Below the pieces are notes generated by a model. That model did not search any database, was not told the DNA's origin, and saw only the letters and a program-made list of their open reading frames with translations. Shown here one piece after another: positions 24,349 to 34,502 of a stretch of DNA of 35,898 nucleotides. Every line of letters begins with the position of its first letter. Within the stretch, counting starts at the first letter, position 1. The position numbers were made by a program, and so were the translations under genes. The stretch comes from Pseudomonadota bacterium (GTDB lineage Bacteria; Bdellovibrionota; Bacteriovoracia; Bacteriovoracales; Bacteriovoracaceae), in contig JAIYDC010000075.1 in assembly GCA_027487685.1 (NCBI GenBank), positions 1 through 35,898 of the forward strand. The letters run 5' to 3'.

Positions 24349-26022
24349 ATGTCAGATTTTAAGCTTCAGCAAAAAGCTGTCCAGCGGCACCTCATACTCA
24401 TCTCCAATCTATGTATCTATGGTGGAATTCTCTTCGTCATGTGGGGAGTCGCCATTTATTTTATAACAGGTAAATCATTGGAAGTATGGCCTGCCAGAAT
24501 TGGCATCAGCAGTCTTCTTGTTGGTATTGGTGTGGTCATAAAAAGAAAAATAGACTTAAGCCTCCAGAATGCCGAGTGGGTTGTAACCGCAATTGGGATG
24601 GTTTCGGTTTTTTATGCCTGTTATGTAACATGGATTGCAGGGTTAGATCCGACTTGGGTCACTGGAACTACACTGATTATTGTTGGTATTCTTGGTTACC
24701 TTACGGGGATGAAACAAACGATCTCATTCGCGGTTTTTTCCGTCATGGTTGGTGGCCTTTCTTTGTATTTGCAAAAAACGGGTCAACTCATGGAACCCGG
24801 TGCAGTGATGTTTAATTTTTTTACGGCAGCTTCTTTAGGTCTTTTTTCTTCTGTCCAACGAAATCGGTATTTATTAGATCTAATTCAACTGGAGACGAAG
24901 CAAAATATCATCCTATCAACGATGAGGGAAGGCGTGGTACTGCATCTCGCTTCAGGTATTATTGTCTCTGCCAACGAATCAGCTTCCCGAATATTAGGAT
25001 TAACAGAGAGCCAGATTATAGGGAAAACGAGTCTTGATCCTCAGTGGAAAACATTCATGGAAGATGGCAGCGTTTGTTCTCCTGAAATTCACCCCTCTAC
25101 TATTGCACTAGCTACGGGGAGACCCGTCGAAAATTTCCCGATGAAATTGATAAAGCCTGATGGATCGATTTCGTTTATTTCCGTTACTGCCATTCCCACC
25201 TTTGAGCCGGGGAATTCGACCCCGATGGCTGCAGTTGTTACGATCCAGGATGTGACAGATCAAAGAGAAAAAGAAGAGAAAATTCGGTCCCAGGAGGTGT
25301 CACTCATGCTTTCTTCTAGACTTGCAGGACTAGGCGAAATGGCCGCAGGGATAGCTCATGAGATCAATAATCCTCTCGCGGTTATTGCAGGTCGCGTATC
25401 TATGATTGAAGATGCTTTGTCGGCCAATGATGTAGACCTAGAAGTAATGAAAAGACATATCCATTCCGTTGGCCAAACGGCAACACGGATTGCAAAAATT
25501 GTGAACTCCATGAGGTCTCTTTCCAGGCAGACGATGGATGACAACTTTATAACAACTTCAATCAATAGTATTCTTGAGGATATTTTCGAAATCTCACGAG
25601 AAAGACTTCGCTCATGCGATGTTGATTTGCAAATCGAACATCATGAGGATATTGAGTTTGATTGCCATCCCGGGCAAATTAGCCAGGTCATATTAAATCT
25701 CATCAATAATGCAGTCGACGCAATTGAAGGCCATGATTCCAAATGGATTCGAGTCTCCATGGTAACAGATCAATCATCTTTATTTCTGAAAGTGACTGAT
25801 TCCGGACGAGGAATCCCAGCCGAACTTAAGACTAAAATTCTGCAACCCTTTTTCACCACTAAAGATATTGGGAAGGGGACTGGCCTGGGATTAAGCCTTG
25901 TTCAAACAATTATTCGTAAACATGGCGGTGAGTTTTACATCAACGATCGTTCGGTAAATACAGAGTTTGTTATTCGATTGCCTCTTAAGCAGGAAACACA
26001 AACAAACAAGAGTTCAACATGA
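24349..26022 (+). CDS. orphan membrane PAS histidine kinase
   Basis: The 557-residue product has about six membrane segments in residues 12-170 and a PAS domain (about 185-310) starting near IILSTMREGVVLHLASG and ending VVTIQDVTDQREKEEKIRSQ. A HisKA domain follows with GLGEMAAGIAHEINNPLAVI (phospho-His in AHEINNP) and then an ATPase domain with NLINNAVDAIEG, DSGRGIP and FFTTKDIGKGTGLGLSL. All catalytic boxes are intact. The start ATG 24349 follows TTG 24343 in frame; ATG is preferred, with a weak ribosome site. No response regulator is adjacent, so it is an orphan kinase or feeds a regulator elsewhere. The N-terminal membrane domain has no obvious ligand pocket. Confidence 0.92.
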   Translation: MSDFKLQQKAVQRHLILISNLCIYGGILFVMWGVAIYFITGKSLEVWPARIGISSLLVGIGVVIKRKIDLSLQNAEWVVTAIGMVSVFYACYVTWIAGLDPTWVTGTTLIIVGILGYLTGMKQTISFAVFSVMVGGLSLYLQKTGQLMEPGAVMFNFFTAASLGLFSSVQRNRYLLDLIQLETKQNIILSTMREGVVLHLASGIIVSANESASRILGLTESQIIGKTSLDPQWKTFMEDGSVCSPEIHPSTIALATGRPVENFPMKLIKPDGSISFISVTAIPTFEPGNSTPMAAVVTIQDVTDQREKEEKIRSQEVSLMLSSRLAGLGEMAAGIAHEINNPLAVIAGRVSMIEDALSANDVDLEVMKRHIHSVGQTATRIAKIVNSMRSLSRQTMDDNFITTSINSILEDIFEISRERLRSCDVDLQIEHHEDIEFDCHPGQISQVILNLINNAVDAIEGHDSKWIRVSMVTDQSSLFLKVTDSGRGIPAELKTKILQPFFTTKDIGKGTGLGLSLVQTIIRKHGGEFYINDRSVNTEFVIRLPLKQETQTNKSST

Positions 26023-26049
26023 AAGCTAATTGCAGGCCGTTCTAGGTCT

Positions 26050-26228
26050 TCACCTGCACACTGAGTCTTCTCCAGTTCTCAAATGTCTTCCGGCAGCATT
26101 GTAATCTTGGCAGTAACCTTTCACCCATTGGGTATAATTCCCACAGTTGCCATGGCCGTTACATTGGAATGCGGGGGCAATCGCTTCAACATCAAAGGCG
26201 ATTGATATGTTTGCAAAGATTTTTTCAT
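26050..26228 (-). pseudogene. small exported cysteine-rich gene with a one-base deletion in an A run
   Basis: ATG 26228 (with GAGGTG upstream) is followed by a run of six A (T6 at 26220-26225 on the plus strand) and then leaves frame. With seven A the product would be 59 residues: MKKIFANISIAFDVEAIAPA, then FQCNGHGNCGNYTQWVKGYC, then QDYNAAGRHLRTGEDSVCR, ending TGA 26052-26050. Four Cys (C23, C29, C40, C58) and an N-terminal signal-like segment suggest a disulfide-bonded exported peptide. As read, no suitable start exists in the cysteine-rich frame. The missing base could be a real frameshift, slipped-strand switching, or a homopolymer sequencing error. The remainder of 26023-26358 shows nothing else that I can support. 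Confidence 0.45.
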
Positions 26229-26358
26229 AGACACCTCATTTTTTAAAACGGTCTACTATACTTAAATTGTGGTGGATCTCTAGTGTACCTTAACATTTTA
26301 CAAGAACTGGACCTGTGCCATTTGTTTTTAATCCCTACTCCGGATGAGGTCTTTGAAT

Positions 26359-27138
26359 ATGCAGAATATTGATCAGTTTGTAGATGATCACTTGGATCTT
26401 CAAGTGAGGATTTCATATCCTCAACATCATGACTTCTTGATCCGGCATGGCCTAGGGCTCTGTTCTCATGTTCTCGATGTCGGAACCGGGAACGGCACAT
26501 TCGTTTCCAGGCTAGCTCAAGATCATCCCCATATTCAATTCGTTGGGATCGATAAGCGGAAGCAATATATAGAGATCAGTAAGAAGGTGACCCGTGAGAA
26601 CTTATCCACGGAACACATTGATATGTTTTCTCGTGCGAGCACATTTGATTTTTCTCGATTTGATGGAGTGTTGATGAGGTACTTCCTACTTCATGTTGAT
26701 AACGCTCGGAAGATCTTTGATCTTTTCAAGATCAAGTCATTGCGTCCATCCAAGTTTTGGATTATTGATCTTGATTGGTCTGTGTTCACCTGCGAGCCTC
26801 ATCACGATAGTTTTATAAAGCTTACCAAACTTGTGAAGGCGTTTTGCTCAAAGATTTCCGTCCATTCTTCAGCGGGGCAAAATGTACTGCCAATCCTTCA
26901 GGAACTGAATTATCAAAATATTTATGTCGAGCACTTGCCTTTCTCAAGCCAGAAGATTGCCTTGGAGGATTTCGCGCTTTATCTGAAACAAGAAGTGCAG
27001 TGTTACTCCATGATGATGGGAAAGGATGTAAACGATCCCGAAACGATCGAGATTATTCGATTTGTTGATGAAGATTTTCGATCTGGTGGTTATCATATTT
27101 CTTATGGAATGGTTTTGATCTCTGCCGAGTTAGAATAA
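26359..27138 (+). CDS. class I SAM-dependent methyltransferase
   Basis: The product is about 259 residues. Motif I is VLDVGTGNGTFVSRLAQ, followed by FVGIDKRKQYIEISKK (motif II region with acidic residue D), then FDGVLMRYFLLHVDN in the place of motif IV and SKFWIIDLDW in the next strand. These identify a Rossmann-fold methyltransferase using S-adenosylmethionine. The acceptor is not visible. The C-terminal half is alpha/beta and ends YHISYGMVLISAELE. ATG 26359 is preferred because GAGG lies eight bases before it, although an in-frame ATG at 26344 overlaps that site. It follows a broken small gene on the other strand and is likely monocistronic. Confidence 0.8.
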   Translation: MQNIDQFVDDHLDLQVRISYPQHHDFLIRHGLGLCSHVLDVGTGNGTFVSRLAQDHPHIQFVGIDKRKQYIEISKKVTRENLSTEHIDMFSRASTFDFSRFDGVLMRYFLLHVDNARKIFDLFKIKSLRPSKFWIIDLDWSVFTCEPHHDSFIKLTKLVKAFCSKISVHSSAGQNVLPILQELNYQNIYVEHLPFSSQKIALEDFALYLKQEVQCYSMMMGKDVNDPETIEIIRFVDEDFRSGGYHISYGMVLISAELE

Positions 27139-27319
27139 GCACTACCTAAATGTTGATAGCCTTATTTTGGCGTGTTCTTATTGAAGACTCATCTATCTGG
27201 GGTATTGGGGCGAGATGGATGAAGAGCTCCAAAGATGTAAAGATTACAGGGTCTTGCTGAGTTATGATGTGTTGCAGTGTGAATAGGCTAAGGTTTTGTA
27301 TCTAAAACAGGAGCCTCTT

Positions 27320-28241
27320 ATGAAGTACAGTCTGGTCCTCTTGCTATTTTTTCCTCATGAACGCCTTTGCACTCGCTGGCACTATCACCGTAGGTGATAC
27401 TGTTGTCTATTCGCAGAATGGACAAAAGTACCGCGCGTTGGTTGTGGCGATCTATCAGAATCGCACTGTCCGCGTGGTCTTTCCAGATGGGGAGTTCTCT
27501 GAGAGTAATGTACCAGTGTCTTCACTCAGTACTCCGCTTGGATACCTTGAAGGATTTCAAGTAGGCCAGGAAGTCGTGTTTTCGCAGAATGGCCAAAAAT
27601 ATCAGGCCACCATCGAAGTGCTCTATGAAGATCGCACTGCCAAAGTGAGATTCCCAAATGGGGAATACTCTGTAAGCGTAGTTGGACTAAATACATTAAG
27701 TATTACGCTGGAAGAGGGTAATGGGTTTTACGTTGGTCAGGGTGTTGCATACTCTCAGAATGGGACAAAATATGCAGCACGTATTGAAGCTATCTACCAA
27801 GATAACACAGTTAAGCTTTCATTCCTGAATGGAGAGTTTTCTCCGAGCATCGTACAGATCAGCACGATAGAGAGAATTCTTTATGAGTTGGATCGGTTCA
27901 GAGTCAATGAACATGTCGTTTTCACACTTAATGGTCAACGCTACGACGCTACCATCGTCGCTCTCTATTCTGATCGATCTGCGAAGATTTCTTTCCCGAA
28001 TGGAGAATTCTCTGTCAGCGTTATTCAACTCAACACTCTGAGCAAAAAGCGTTCTCGGATGAATGGCTTTAGGGTGAATCAGTCTGTGGTTTTCACTCTG
28101 AACGGCCGTGGTTACGAAGCACGAATCATCTCTCTTTATGAAGACGGCTTTGCCAAAATAGAATTCCCCAATGGTGAGTTCTCGGTCAGCCAAGTTGATC
28201 AGTCGACTTTAAGCCGTATGATTACGAGCATCGAGCGTTAG
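27320..28241 (+). pseudogene. exported protein with five SH3/Tudor-like repeats, frameshifted in its signal peptide
   Basis: GGAG precedes ATG 27320, which opens MKYSLVLLLFF and then leaves frame in a T6 run (27347-27352). With one T fewer the frame is MKYSLVLLLFFLMNAFALAG, a perfect signal peptide joined to the mature protein, which runs to TAG 28239-28241. An in-frame ATG at 27357 could still start the mature part, without export. The body is five repeats of 57 residues with consensus GF-x-V-x(3)-VVFS-x-NGQ-x-Y-x-A-x-I, then LY-x-D and FPNGEFSVS, like small beta-barrel SH3 or Tudor units that bind peptides or polysaccharide. All five repeats keep the NG-x-x-Y and NGEF/DGEF elements. The body shows no further damage, so the lesion is recent, reversible or an error. 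Bases 27139-27319 are empty. Confidence 0.6.
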
Positions 28242-28269
28242 TTCTCTATACGCTTAGATGGGAAATGAA

Positions 28270-28564
28270 ATGTCGGCCAAAGAAGATATTATGGCCATGG
28301 CCGCCAACTGAGACTCATCATAGGCAGATGGTTTGGTTGGCAGTTTTTGGTAAGTTTAATAGGTTAAGATTGGGGAAGAATTGGCAAGAACTTTTTGCTA
28401 GCCATGATCATGTTCGTAACAATCGCACGATTTAGAAGATTGTTGTGTCCAACGAGGAAGATGATTCATCAATTGGGCTTGCTCGATTCCTGCGCTTATT
28501 CTTCGAACGTCTGATAAATGATTTGGACATAAAATTTGAGAACCAGTTCGTTGGAGACGAGTGA
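28270..28564 (+). pseudogene. possible decayed gene in three pieces
   Basis: ATG 28270 gives MSAKEDIMAMAAN then TGA. The next frame gives ETHHRQMVWLAVFGKFNRLR, then LGKNWQELFASHDHVRNNRT, ending at TAG 28433-28435. The same frame goes on as KIVVSNEEDDSSIGLARFLR, then LFFERLINDLDIKFENQFVG, ending TGA 28562-28564. Together they would make about 97 residues. No family was recognised. Frame switching plus one nonsense codon fits decay. Chance is possible. This covers most of the 433-base gap before the SNF2 gene. The rest is T-rich leader. Confidence 0.3.
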
Positions 28565-28674
28565 CAGACAGAGTCAAAATTCAGGACAATTTTCTTACTT
28601 CTGCCTGACGAACCATCTTTTATGGTTTATAACAATATTTCTGGAAATTTTTTTCTAAATAACTAGTAGAGCAC

Positions 28675-31600
28675 ATGAATCAACCCAGATCCTCCCGACG
28701 CCGTCGCCGCGGGAAGAATCGGCCCCAGAATGGGACGCCACAAAATTCCACACCTTCCGGGCCACCCGTAGAAGGTCAGACCACAGGGCCACTGAGCCTA
28801 GAGCAACGCTGCGTCAGACAGTTCGAGAGGGCAACTCTGGGGCGTGGGCGTCAGTACTTCTCGAGCGGGCGAGTCTCGGATCCTACCTGGAACGGGCAGG
28901 AGTGCAACTTGATCGTTCACGGTGCGGGAGGGGATTATAAGGTCCAATTAGATTTTTCTCAGGCCGCCCCGGCGGGCATCTTGCCGGCCAAGTGTGATTG
29001 TCCGGCCTATGCCCGAGGGGCGATCTGTAAGCATCTCTGGGCCGCGATTCTCCAGACTGAAAAGGTGGGCAAGCCCGAAATGATTCCAGAAGGCGGCTTG
29101 CTTAAAATTGTCCGCGAAAACACCCCGCCTCGTCAGGATCGTAGGATGAGAAATCCGCAGCAGGGGAGAGAAAGGCCTCATCAAGCTGGACCTATCTCCC
29201 CACGTTCTTTTGGCGCCCATGCCCCAGTTAAGGTGGATGCCGCCAACTGGATGGAGCGCCTGAACCATCTGCAAGGCATGTTTTCACAGCCATCAGCACG
29301 AACTTCGGCCAGCTTTTCTTCATTTTTCGTGGTCTCGGCTTCTGAAACGGCCTTGACCGGCAAGCTGGTGATTGACCTCTGGACCCGCAACCGCTCCCAC
29401 AGTGGAGAGCTGGGGCCTCTAAGGCCTAATCGCGTCTCGGTTCAGGGAGTTTCCGATCTCTACGAGATAACGGATCAAGAGATCCTCTTAACGCTTATCA
29501 AGACCTCAAATCCCCAAACCTCTGCACCCTCTGGGCGGGGATCTACCAACACCACAACTCGCTTTACCTTGGATTCGGTTCTGGAAGGACATCTGCTGCC
29601 GCTCTTGGCGAATTCCGGTAAACTCCTCCTTTCGCGAAGTTTAAATGGGGCACCGGACTCTGCTGAGCGCCCCCTACGAATGGACCGAGGGGCCACCTGG
29701 GATCTCGAGCTTAAGCTTGGCCCCTCTGGACCGGATTTCTACCGCCTCGACGCTTCTTTGGTGCGTGCTGGAGAGTTTCGTCCAGTCAGCATGCCGCTCG
29801 CCATCCTGCGCGGTGGATTCTTGCTTTTCGAGGAGCGCATTGGACGATTCACTGAGCCTAAACATGCAAACTGGGCCCAAGGTCTTCGGGGTCCGAGCGA
29901 GTTCCTCGTACCTCGGAACCAGGGTGATCAGCTCCTGACCCGGATCCTCCTGGACCCTTCATCTCCGCGGATCACTTGGCCCGATGATTTGGGCTGGACG
30001 TTGGAGAACATTCAACCCAAGCCGAGTGGTGTCTTTAGTCCCCTTGGGAACAATCCGTCGATCGGCCGCATGACCTTGACCGTGAGCTTTGATTACGCTG
30101 GCCGCGAGGTGCCGCTTTCTGAGACTGAGGCCATCTTTGTGGATGCCCAGCAGAAGAAGGTCTATAAACGAAATCCTGAGTTTGAGGAGAAGACTCTGCT
30201 CCAGGCGCTGCAGATTCTGCGTGACCCGCAAGGCACTGGTACGGTGCCGACGAGTGATATGCATCGCGCGGCCAATGAGCTCGTACAAGCGGGATGGACG
30301 ATCTTTATTGATAAGCAGCGACTCCGGGTCCCTCAGGACTTCTCGATGAACGTCAGTTCGTCGACGGATTGGTTTGATCTCTCCATGGATCTGAATTTCG
30401 GAGATGTCTCACTCACTCGTAATGATCTTCTTTTGGCCCTTCAGGCCCAAAACGGTCTTGTGAAACTATCCGACGGCTCCGTCGGAATGCTTCCTCAAGA
30501 TTGGGCGAAACAATACGCCTCCCTTAGTCAGTTTGGTGAGATGACGGCAGAGGGGAACCTCCGATTCAGCAAGTCCCAGGGACTGATGCTGAGTTCTGTT
30601 TTGACCGATAATGATCGCGTTCAAGCGGACGAAGGCTTTCAGTCCTTCCGCGATAAGATCCGCAAGTTCGAAGGAGTCAAAACCGCCAAGGCGCCCGCGG
30701 GTTTCGTCGGTGACCTCAGGAATTACCAAAAAGAAGGCCTCACTTGGCTTCGCTTCCTCGAGGAGTTTGAAACCGGGGGCATCCTCGCCGACGACATGGG
30801 TCTCGGTAAGACAATTCAGATTCTGGCGTTTCTCCTAGGGCGCACGAAGAAGAAAAAAAATAAGAAGCCACATCTTGTTGTGACACCTAAGAGTTTGGCG
30901 TTCAACTGGATCGATGAGGCCCAGAAGTTCACTCCTGGCCTTAAGGTCGTGCGCTTCGCCGGTGCTGGCCGTGCGCAGACGGATCTGCTGGATGCCGATG
31001 TCGTGGTCACCACCTACGGTACCCTCCGCGCAGACATCGATAAGCTTCAGGGCATGGAGTTTGACGTCGCTATCATCGATGAGGCCCAGGCCATCAAGAA
31101 TCCTAAATCCCAGGCCGCTCTTGCCTGTAAAAAGCTTAAGGCAAGCCTTAAGATCGCTCTGACCGGAACGCCGATTGAGAACTCAATCACTGATCTCCTC
31201 TCGATCCTAGAGTTCACTAACCCGGGCCTTCTCACGACCAAAGAAATAACTCAGGATACTCAGGCAACCCTTGCTAAGATGCTCCGTCCCTTCATGCTCC
31301 GGCGCACGAAGGAGAAGGTCCTCACAGAGCTTCCGGATCGATCCGAGCAGGTGCTTTACTGCGAGATGGGCGACGCTGAGAAACAGTTTTACGCCGCTAT
31401 CCGCGAGCGCTACCGATCATCGCTCGCCGAGAAGATCGAAAAAAGTGGCTTAGGTCGCTCGAAGCTTCACGTGCTCGAGGCACTCCTGAGGCTGCGGCAA
31501 GCTGCTTGTCATCCTGGTCTCATTGATACCAAACAAACCTCGGAACCGAGTGCCAAGATCCAGCAGCTTCTCCGGCATATGCAGGAAGTCATTCAGGAGG

Positions 31601-32055
31601 GGCATAAAGTTCTCGTCTTCTCCCAGTTCACGAGCCTCCTTGCCATCGTTCGTGCCAGGCTCGAGGAAGAAAAGATCACTCACGAGTATCTCGATGGACA
31701 GACCGAGGATCGTAAAACTCCCGTGGAGCGTTTTCAAACGGATCCTGCTTGCCCGGTCTTCCTCATCAGCCTCAAAGCCGGGGGGACAGGACTTAACCTC
31801 ACGGCCGCAGACTACGTCTTTATTCTTGATCCGTGGTGGAACCCAGCCGTCGAGGCCCAGGCCATCGGTCGAGCCCATCGTATGGGCCAGACTAATAAGG
31901 TTATCGCTTACCGGATGATTGCCCGTGGGACTGTTGAGGAGAAGATCCTCGACCTTCAGAAGACCAAGAAGGATTTGGCGGAGTCGATCATTTCTGAGGA
32001 TCAGGACTTTATGAAGAAGCTGACGAAGGAAGATTTGGCGATGTTATTGGAGTGA
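28675..32055 (+). CDS. SWIM-domain SNF2/RapA-like DNA-translocating helicase
   Basis: The 1126-residue product opens with a basic tail (RSSRRRRRGKNR) and has a SWIM zinc finger C107-x-C109-x8-C118-x-H120 (CDCPAYARGAICKH). A long middle region of about 550 residues resembles the usual N-terminal part of bacterial SNF2 proteins. The motor follows: ILADDMGLGKTIQ (about 702), DEAQAIKNPKS (about 802), LTGTPIENS (about 828), VFSQFTSLL (about 981) and AIGRAHRMGQ (about 1062). All motor motifs are intact. It likely remodels DNA-protein complexes or RNA polymerase. No ribosome site of note precedes ATG 28675. Codon use is more G/C rich than the flanking small genes. It ends at a hairpin shared with fghA. 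No partner nuclease is adjacent. Confidence 0.9.
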   Translation: MNQPRSSRRRRRGKNRPQNGTPQNSTPSGPPVEGQTTGPLSLEQRCVRQFERATLGRGRQYFSSGRVSDPTWNGQECNLIVHGAGGDYKVQLDFSQAAPAGILPAKCDCPAYARGAICKHLWAAILQTEKVGKPEMIPEGGLLKIVRENTPPRQDRRMRNPQQGRERPHQAGPISPRSFGAHAPVKVDAANWMERLNHLQGMFSQPSARTSASFSSFFVVSASETALTGKLVIDLWTRNRSHSGELGPLRPNRVSVQGVSDLYEITDQEILLTLIKTSNPQTSAPSGRGSTNTTTRFTLDSVLEGHLLPLLANSGKLLLSRSLNGAPDSAERPLRMDRGATWDLELKLGPSGPDFYRLDASLVRAGEFRPVSMPLAILRGGFLLFEERIGRFTEPKHANWAQGLRGPSEFLVPRNQGDQLLTRILLDPSSPRITWPDDLGWTLENIQPKPSGVFSPLGNNPSIGRMTLTVSFDYAGREVPLSETEAIFVDAQQKKVYKRNPEFEEKTLLQALQILRDPQGTGTVPTSDMHRAANELVQAGWTIFIDKQRLRVPQDFSMNVSSSTDWFDLSMDLNFGDVSLTRNDLLLALQAQNGLVKLSDGSVGMLPQDWAKQYASLSQFGEMTAEGNLRFSKSQGLMLSSVLTDNDRVQADEGFQSFRDKIRKFEGVKTAKAPAGFVGDLRNYQKEGLTWLRFLEEFETGGILADDMGLGKTIQILAFLLGRTKKKKNKKPHLVVTPKSLAFNWIDEAQKFTPGLKVVRFAGAGRAQTDLLDADVVVTTYGTLRADIDKLQGMEFDVAIIDEAQAIKNPKSQAALACKKLKASLKIALTGTPIENSITDLLSILEFTNPGLLTTKEITQDTQATLAKMLRPFMLRRTKEKVLTELPDRSEQVLYCEMGDAEKQFYAAIRERYRSSLAEKIEKSGLGRSKLHVLEALLRLRQAACHPGLIDTKQTSEPSAKIQQLLRHMQEVIQEGHKVLVFSQFTSLLAIVRARLEEEKITHEYLDGQTEDRKTPVERFQTDPACPVFLISLKAGGTGLNLTAADYVFILDPWWNPAVEAQAIGRAHRMGQTNKVIAYRMIARGTVEEKILDLQKTKKDLAESIISEDQDFMKKLTKEDLAMLLE

Positions 32056-32080
32056 AGTGAGGTTGTTACGACTCACTTCA
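32053..32080. terminator. bidirectional hairpin between converging SNF2 and fghA genes
   Basis: TGAAGTGAG (32053-32061) and CTCACTTCA (32072-32080) form a perfect 9-bp stem with a ten-base loop, overlapping both stop codons. TCTTTA follows on the plus strand. It is a good candidate for termination in both directions, though the T run is short. Confidence 0.5.
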
Positions 32081-32906
32081 TCTTTAGGATCTTTTCATGA
32101 TGAGCGATATGATCCCCGATAAACGTGGCGATAAAATAATAGCTGTGATCATAACCCTCTCGCAGATTCTGTGTAAGAGGATGTCCGTTTTCCTCACAGG
32201 CCGCCTTTAGGAGTTCAGGCCTCAGCTGGAGCTCTAAAAATTCATCCGCCAGGCCTTGGTCCACGAGGAGAGGTAGCCGCTTCTTAGTCTTCGAAATCAG
32301 CGCCACTGCATCATACTCTTCCCAAGTTTTCAAATCATTCCCTAGATAGGCCGTAAACGCTTTCTCTCCCCAGGGAACTTGCGATGGAGCGACGATCGGC
32401 GAAAACGCCGATACGCTTTGAAACCGATCAGGATTGCGAAGCCCAATCACCAGGGCCCCATGCCCTCCCATGGAGTGGCCGAAGATTCCCCGCCGGTCAT
32501 TGGCCGGAAAGTTTGCCTCGATCAGCGCAGGAAGTTCATGAACGATGTAGTCATACATCTTAAAGTTCTTCGCCCATGGTTCTTGAGTCGCGTTCACATA
32601 AAAACCTGCCCCAATCCCGAGGTCGTAGGCGCTATCATTGGGAATCCCTTCACCCCGTGGACTCGTATCCGGGGCCACGATGATGACTCCATGCTCGTTG
32701 GCGTAGCGTTGGGCCCCGGCCTTCGAAATGAAATTCTGCTCTGTGCACGTGAGGCCTGAGAGCCAGTAAAGGACGGGGAGATTAGCCGTCCGTGAGGCTT
32801 TGGGAAGAAAGATGGCAAAGTTCATCGGACAACTGAGGGTGTTTGATTCGTGCTGGTAGACCTCTTGGTGGCCGCCGAAACAGGCGCGGTGTTCGATTCG
32901 CTTCAT
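32073..32906 (-). CDS. fghA: S-formylglutathione hydrolase
   Basis: The 277-residue product is an alpha/beta hydrolase with nucleophile S145 (GHSMGG), D221 (DQGLADEFL) and H254 (GYDHSYYF), plus the family's GLTCTEQNF (51-59) and PDTSPRGEGIPND (79-91). It splits S-formylglutathione into formate and glutathione, the second step of formaldehyde removal. ATG 32906 is chosen, preceded by GGGGGAAG; a GTG one codon earlier is too close to that site. It starts nine bases after the stop of frmA, whose product makes its substrate, so the two form an operon. The length is typical of the family. Confidence 0.96.
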   Translation of the reverse strand: MKRIEHRACFGGHQEVYQHESNTLSCPMNFAIFLPKASRTANLPVLYWLSGLTCTEQNFISKAGAQRYANEHGVIIVAPDTSPRGEGIPNDSAYDLGIGAGFYVNATQEPWAKNFKMYDYIVHELPALIEANFPANDRRGIFGHSMGGHGALVIGLRNPDRFQSVSAFSPIVAPSQVPWGEKAFTAYLGNDLKTWEEYDAVALISKTKKRLPLLVDQGLADEFLELQLRPELLKAACEENGHPLTQNLREGYDHSYYFIATFIGDHIAHHEKILKMK

Positions 32907-32915
32907 CACTTCCCC

Positions 32916-34025
<1,110 letters not shown>

Positions 34026-34094
34026 TTATCAATCCTTGTTTCTATGAGTGAGGTTTGGAAAGATTATAGGAGAGTCGACGAGAAGTCGCATAGC

Positions 34095-34361
34095 TCAATC
34101 TTCTGGCAGATCTTCCTCTCCTTTGCGCTTGTCATTTTCATCCTTGTTCCAGAACTGGTACTCGCCGTTCACAAAGGGGCCTGCCGCCTGTTTCTGGACC
34201 TTCTTCTTCGACAACTTCTCATTCAAGTCTTTTGAGCTACTCTCTGAGTTGGAGCTGTCTGTCAGCGGACCGGACTTGCCTTTAGGAGCAGGAGTCGTTG
34301 GCCGCGCCTTGGATGAGGCGATGAGACCCAAAAAAAATATTATGGCGATTATCGAGTGCAT
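34095..34361 (-). CDS. small exported hydrophilic protein
   Basis: The 88-residue product starts with a signal peptide (MHSIIAIIFFLGLIASSKA) and has an ideal ribosome site (AGGAGA) just before ATG 34361. The mature part is hydrophilic, Ser/Lys/Glu rich and probably disordered, ending EEDLPED. No family was recognised. Competing plus-strand frames here have no comparable ribosome site. It shares a 141-base divergent region with the next gene. Confidence 0.55.
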   Translation of the reverse strand: MHSIIAIIFFLGLIASSKARPTTPAPKGKSGPLTDSSNSESSSKDLNEKLSKKKVQKQAAGPFVNGEYQFWNKDENDKRKGEEDLPED

Positions 34362-34502
34362 GGATATCTCCTATCGGGTCCAGGATCGCATCGGGAGACA
34401 GAGGGCGCACGACGAGCGATGTAAAGACCGACGGCTTCAGAAGGATGGATCCTTTTACAGCTCGGCGCCGAAACGGTAGGATTATTTTCGACGAGGTTTC
34501 TT

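Noticed and set aside
34048-34479. Plus-strand frame of 143 codons overlapping the small minus-strand exported gene
   Set aside because: The minus-strand gene has an ideal ribosome site and signal peptide; the plus frame has neither.
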